Source of the DNA: Paraburkholderia sp.
GTDB taxonomy: Bacteria; Pseudomonadota; Gammaproteobacteria; Burkholderiales; Burkholderiaceae
Direction of reading: 5' to 3'
Length of the DNA: 43,222 nucleotides
Assembly: GCA_031286755.1 (NCBI GenBank)
Contig: JAITTX010000146.1
Location: 1-43,222, forward strand
Within the stretch, counting starts at the first letter, position 1; each line of letters begins with the position of its first letter. Both the position numbers and the translations under genes were made by a program. Below, one piece after another: positions 43,176 to 43,222 of the stretch. Under the pieces are notes generated by a model. The model was not told the origin of the DNA. It was given only the letters and a program-made list of their open reading frames with translations, and did not search any database.

Positions 43176-43222
43176 TCACGGGGCGACGGCATCGAAGTGC
43201 CCAAAGCGGAAGATCATGAAGA
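43176..43222 (-). CDS. Possible 3' end of a convergent gene running out of the window
   Basis: The minus strand reads FMIFRFGHFDAVAP followed by TGA at 43176-43178, with codons typical of this genome. Only 14-15 residues are visible, so neither coding status nor function can be assigned. Confidence 0.3.
   Translation of the reverse strand, partial: FMIFRFGHFDAVAP

Overview
The window is very GC-rich, gene-dense DNA with strong GC bias at third codon positions. Protein signatures (xanthine dehydrogenase with a separate XdhC, a DUF5594-like protein, many LysR/TauE/RarD genes, and an amino acid:carrier-protein ligase cluster) point to a beta-proteobacterium of the Burkholderiaceae, probably Paraburkholderia-like. 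That placement is inference. I see no rRNA, tRNA, insertion sequence, prophage or CRISPR array.

Layout. (1) 1-2.5 kb: 3' part of an aspartate 4-decarboxylase, a clear terminator, and a convergent MFS transporter. (2) 2.9-7.5 kb: xdhABC, with an XdhC lacking its usual N-terminal domain, closed by a strong terminator. (3) 7.6-9.25 kb: a compositionally different Fic-domain gene with phased repeats upstream. (4) 9.3-12.6 kb: LysR regulator, DsbA-fold isomerase and membrane-anchored TAXI-type binding protein, all on the minus strand. (5) 13-16.8 kb: BON-domain periplasmic protein, small hypothetical gene, TauE/SafE exporter, RarD-like permease, DUF5594-like protein. (6) 16.8-22 kb: a sulfide/persulfide detoxification island. 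On the minus strand it holds a BigR/SqrR-type repressor, two YeeE/YedE half-transporters, a phosphatase-like (DUF442) domain fused to a type II sulfide:quinone oxidoreductase, and a TauE exporter. The persulfide dioxygenase gene blh is divergent. The shared promoter region has overlapping face-to-face promoters and an inverted repeat. (7) 22-26.4 kb: acyltransferase, quinone oxidoreductase, XapX protein, host-attachment-like protein, PPOX-like flavoprotein, entericidin-type lipoprotein.

(8) 26.5-43.1 kb: a surface-glycan neighbourhood. It has a WecA/MraY-type phosphosugar transferase, a divergent cysteine desulfhydrase-like PLP enzyme, a GT2 glycosyltransferase, an exported clan-A glycosidase coupled to a Wzx-type flippase, and a tandem alpha/beta-hydrolase with unusual nucleophile elbows. 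It ends with a tightly overlapping operon of acyl carrier protein, acyl-CoA-dehydrogenase-like flavoprotein, class II aaRS-like amino acid:[carrier protein] ligase and DUF1839 protein, followed by a GH2 beta-mannosidase-like enzyme. A divergent SAM methyltransferase faces this operon across a 542-bp region carrying two separate arrays of 11-bp repeats.

The best candidate for an undescribed system is the last block. I infer that an amino acid is activated onto a dedicated carrier protein, possibly oxidised there, and transferred by the DUF1839 protein (which looks to me like a BtrH-type Cys/His acyltransferase) to an acceptor, perhaps the glycan built by the neighbouring genes. The family assignments are well supported. 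The pathway order and the acceptor are hypothesis.
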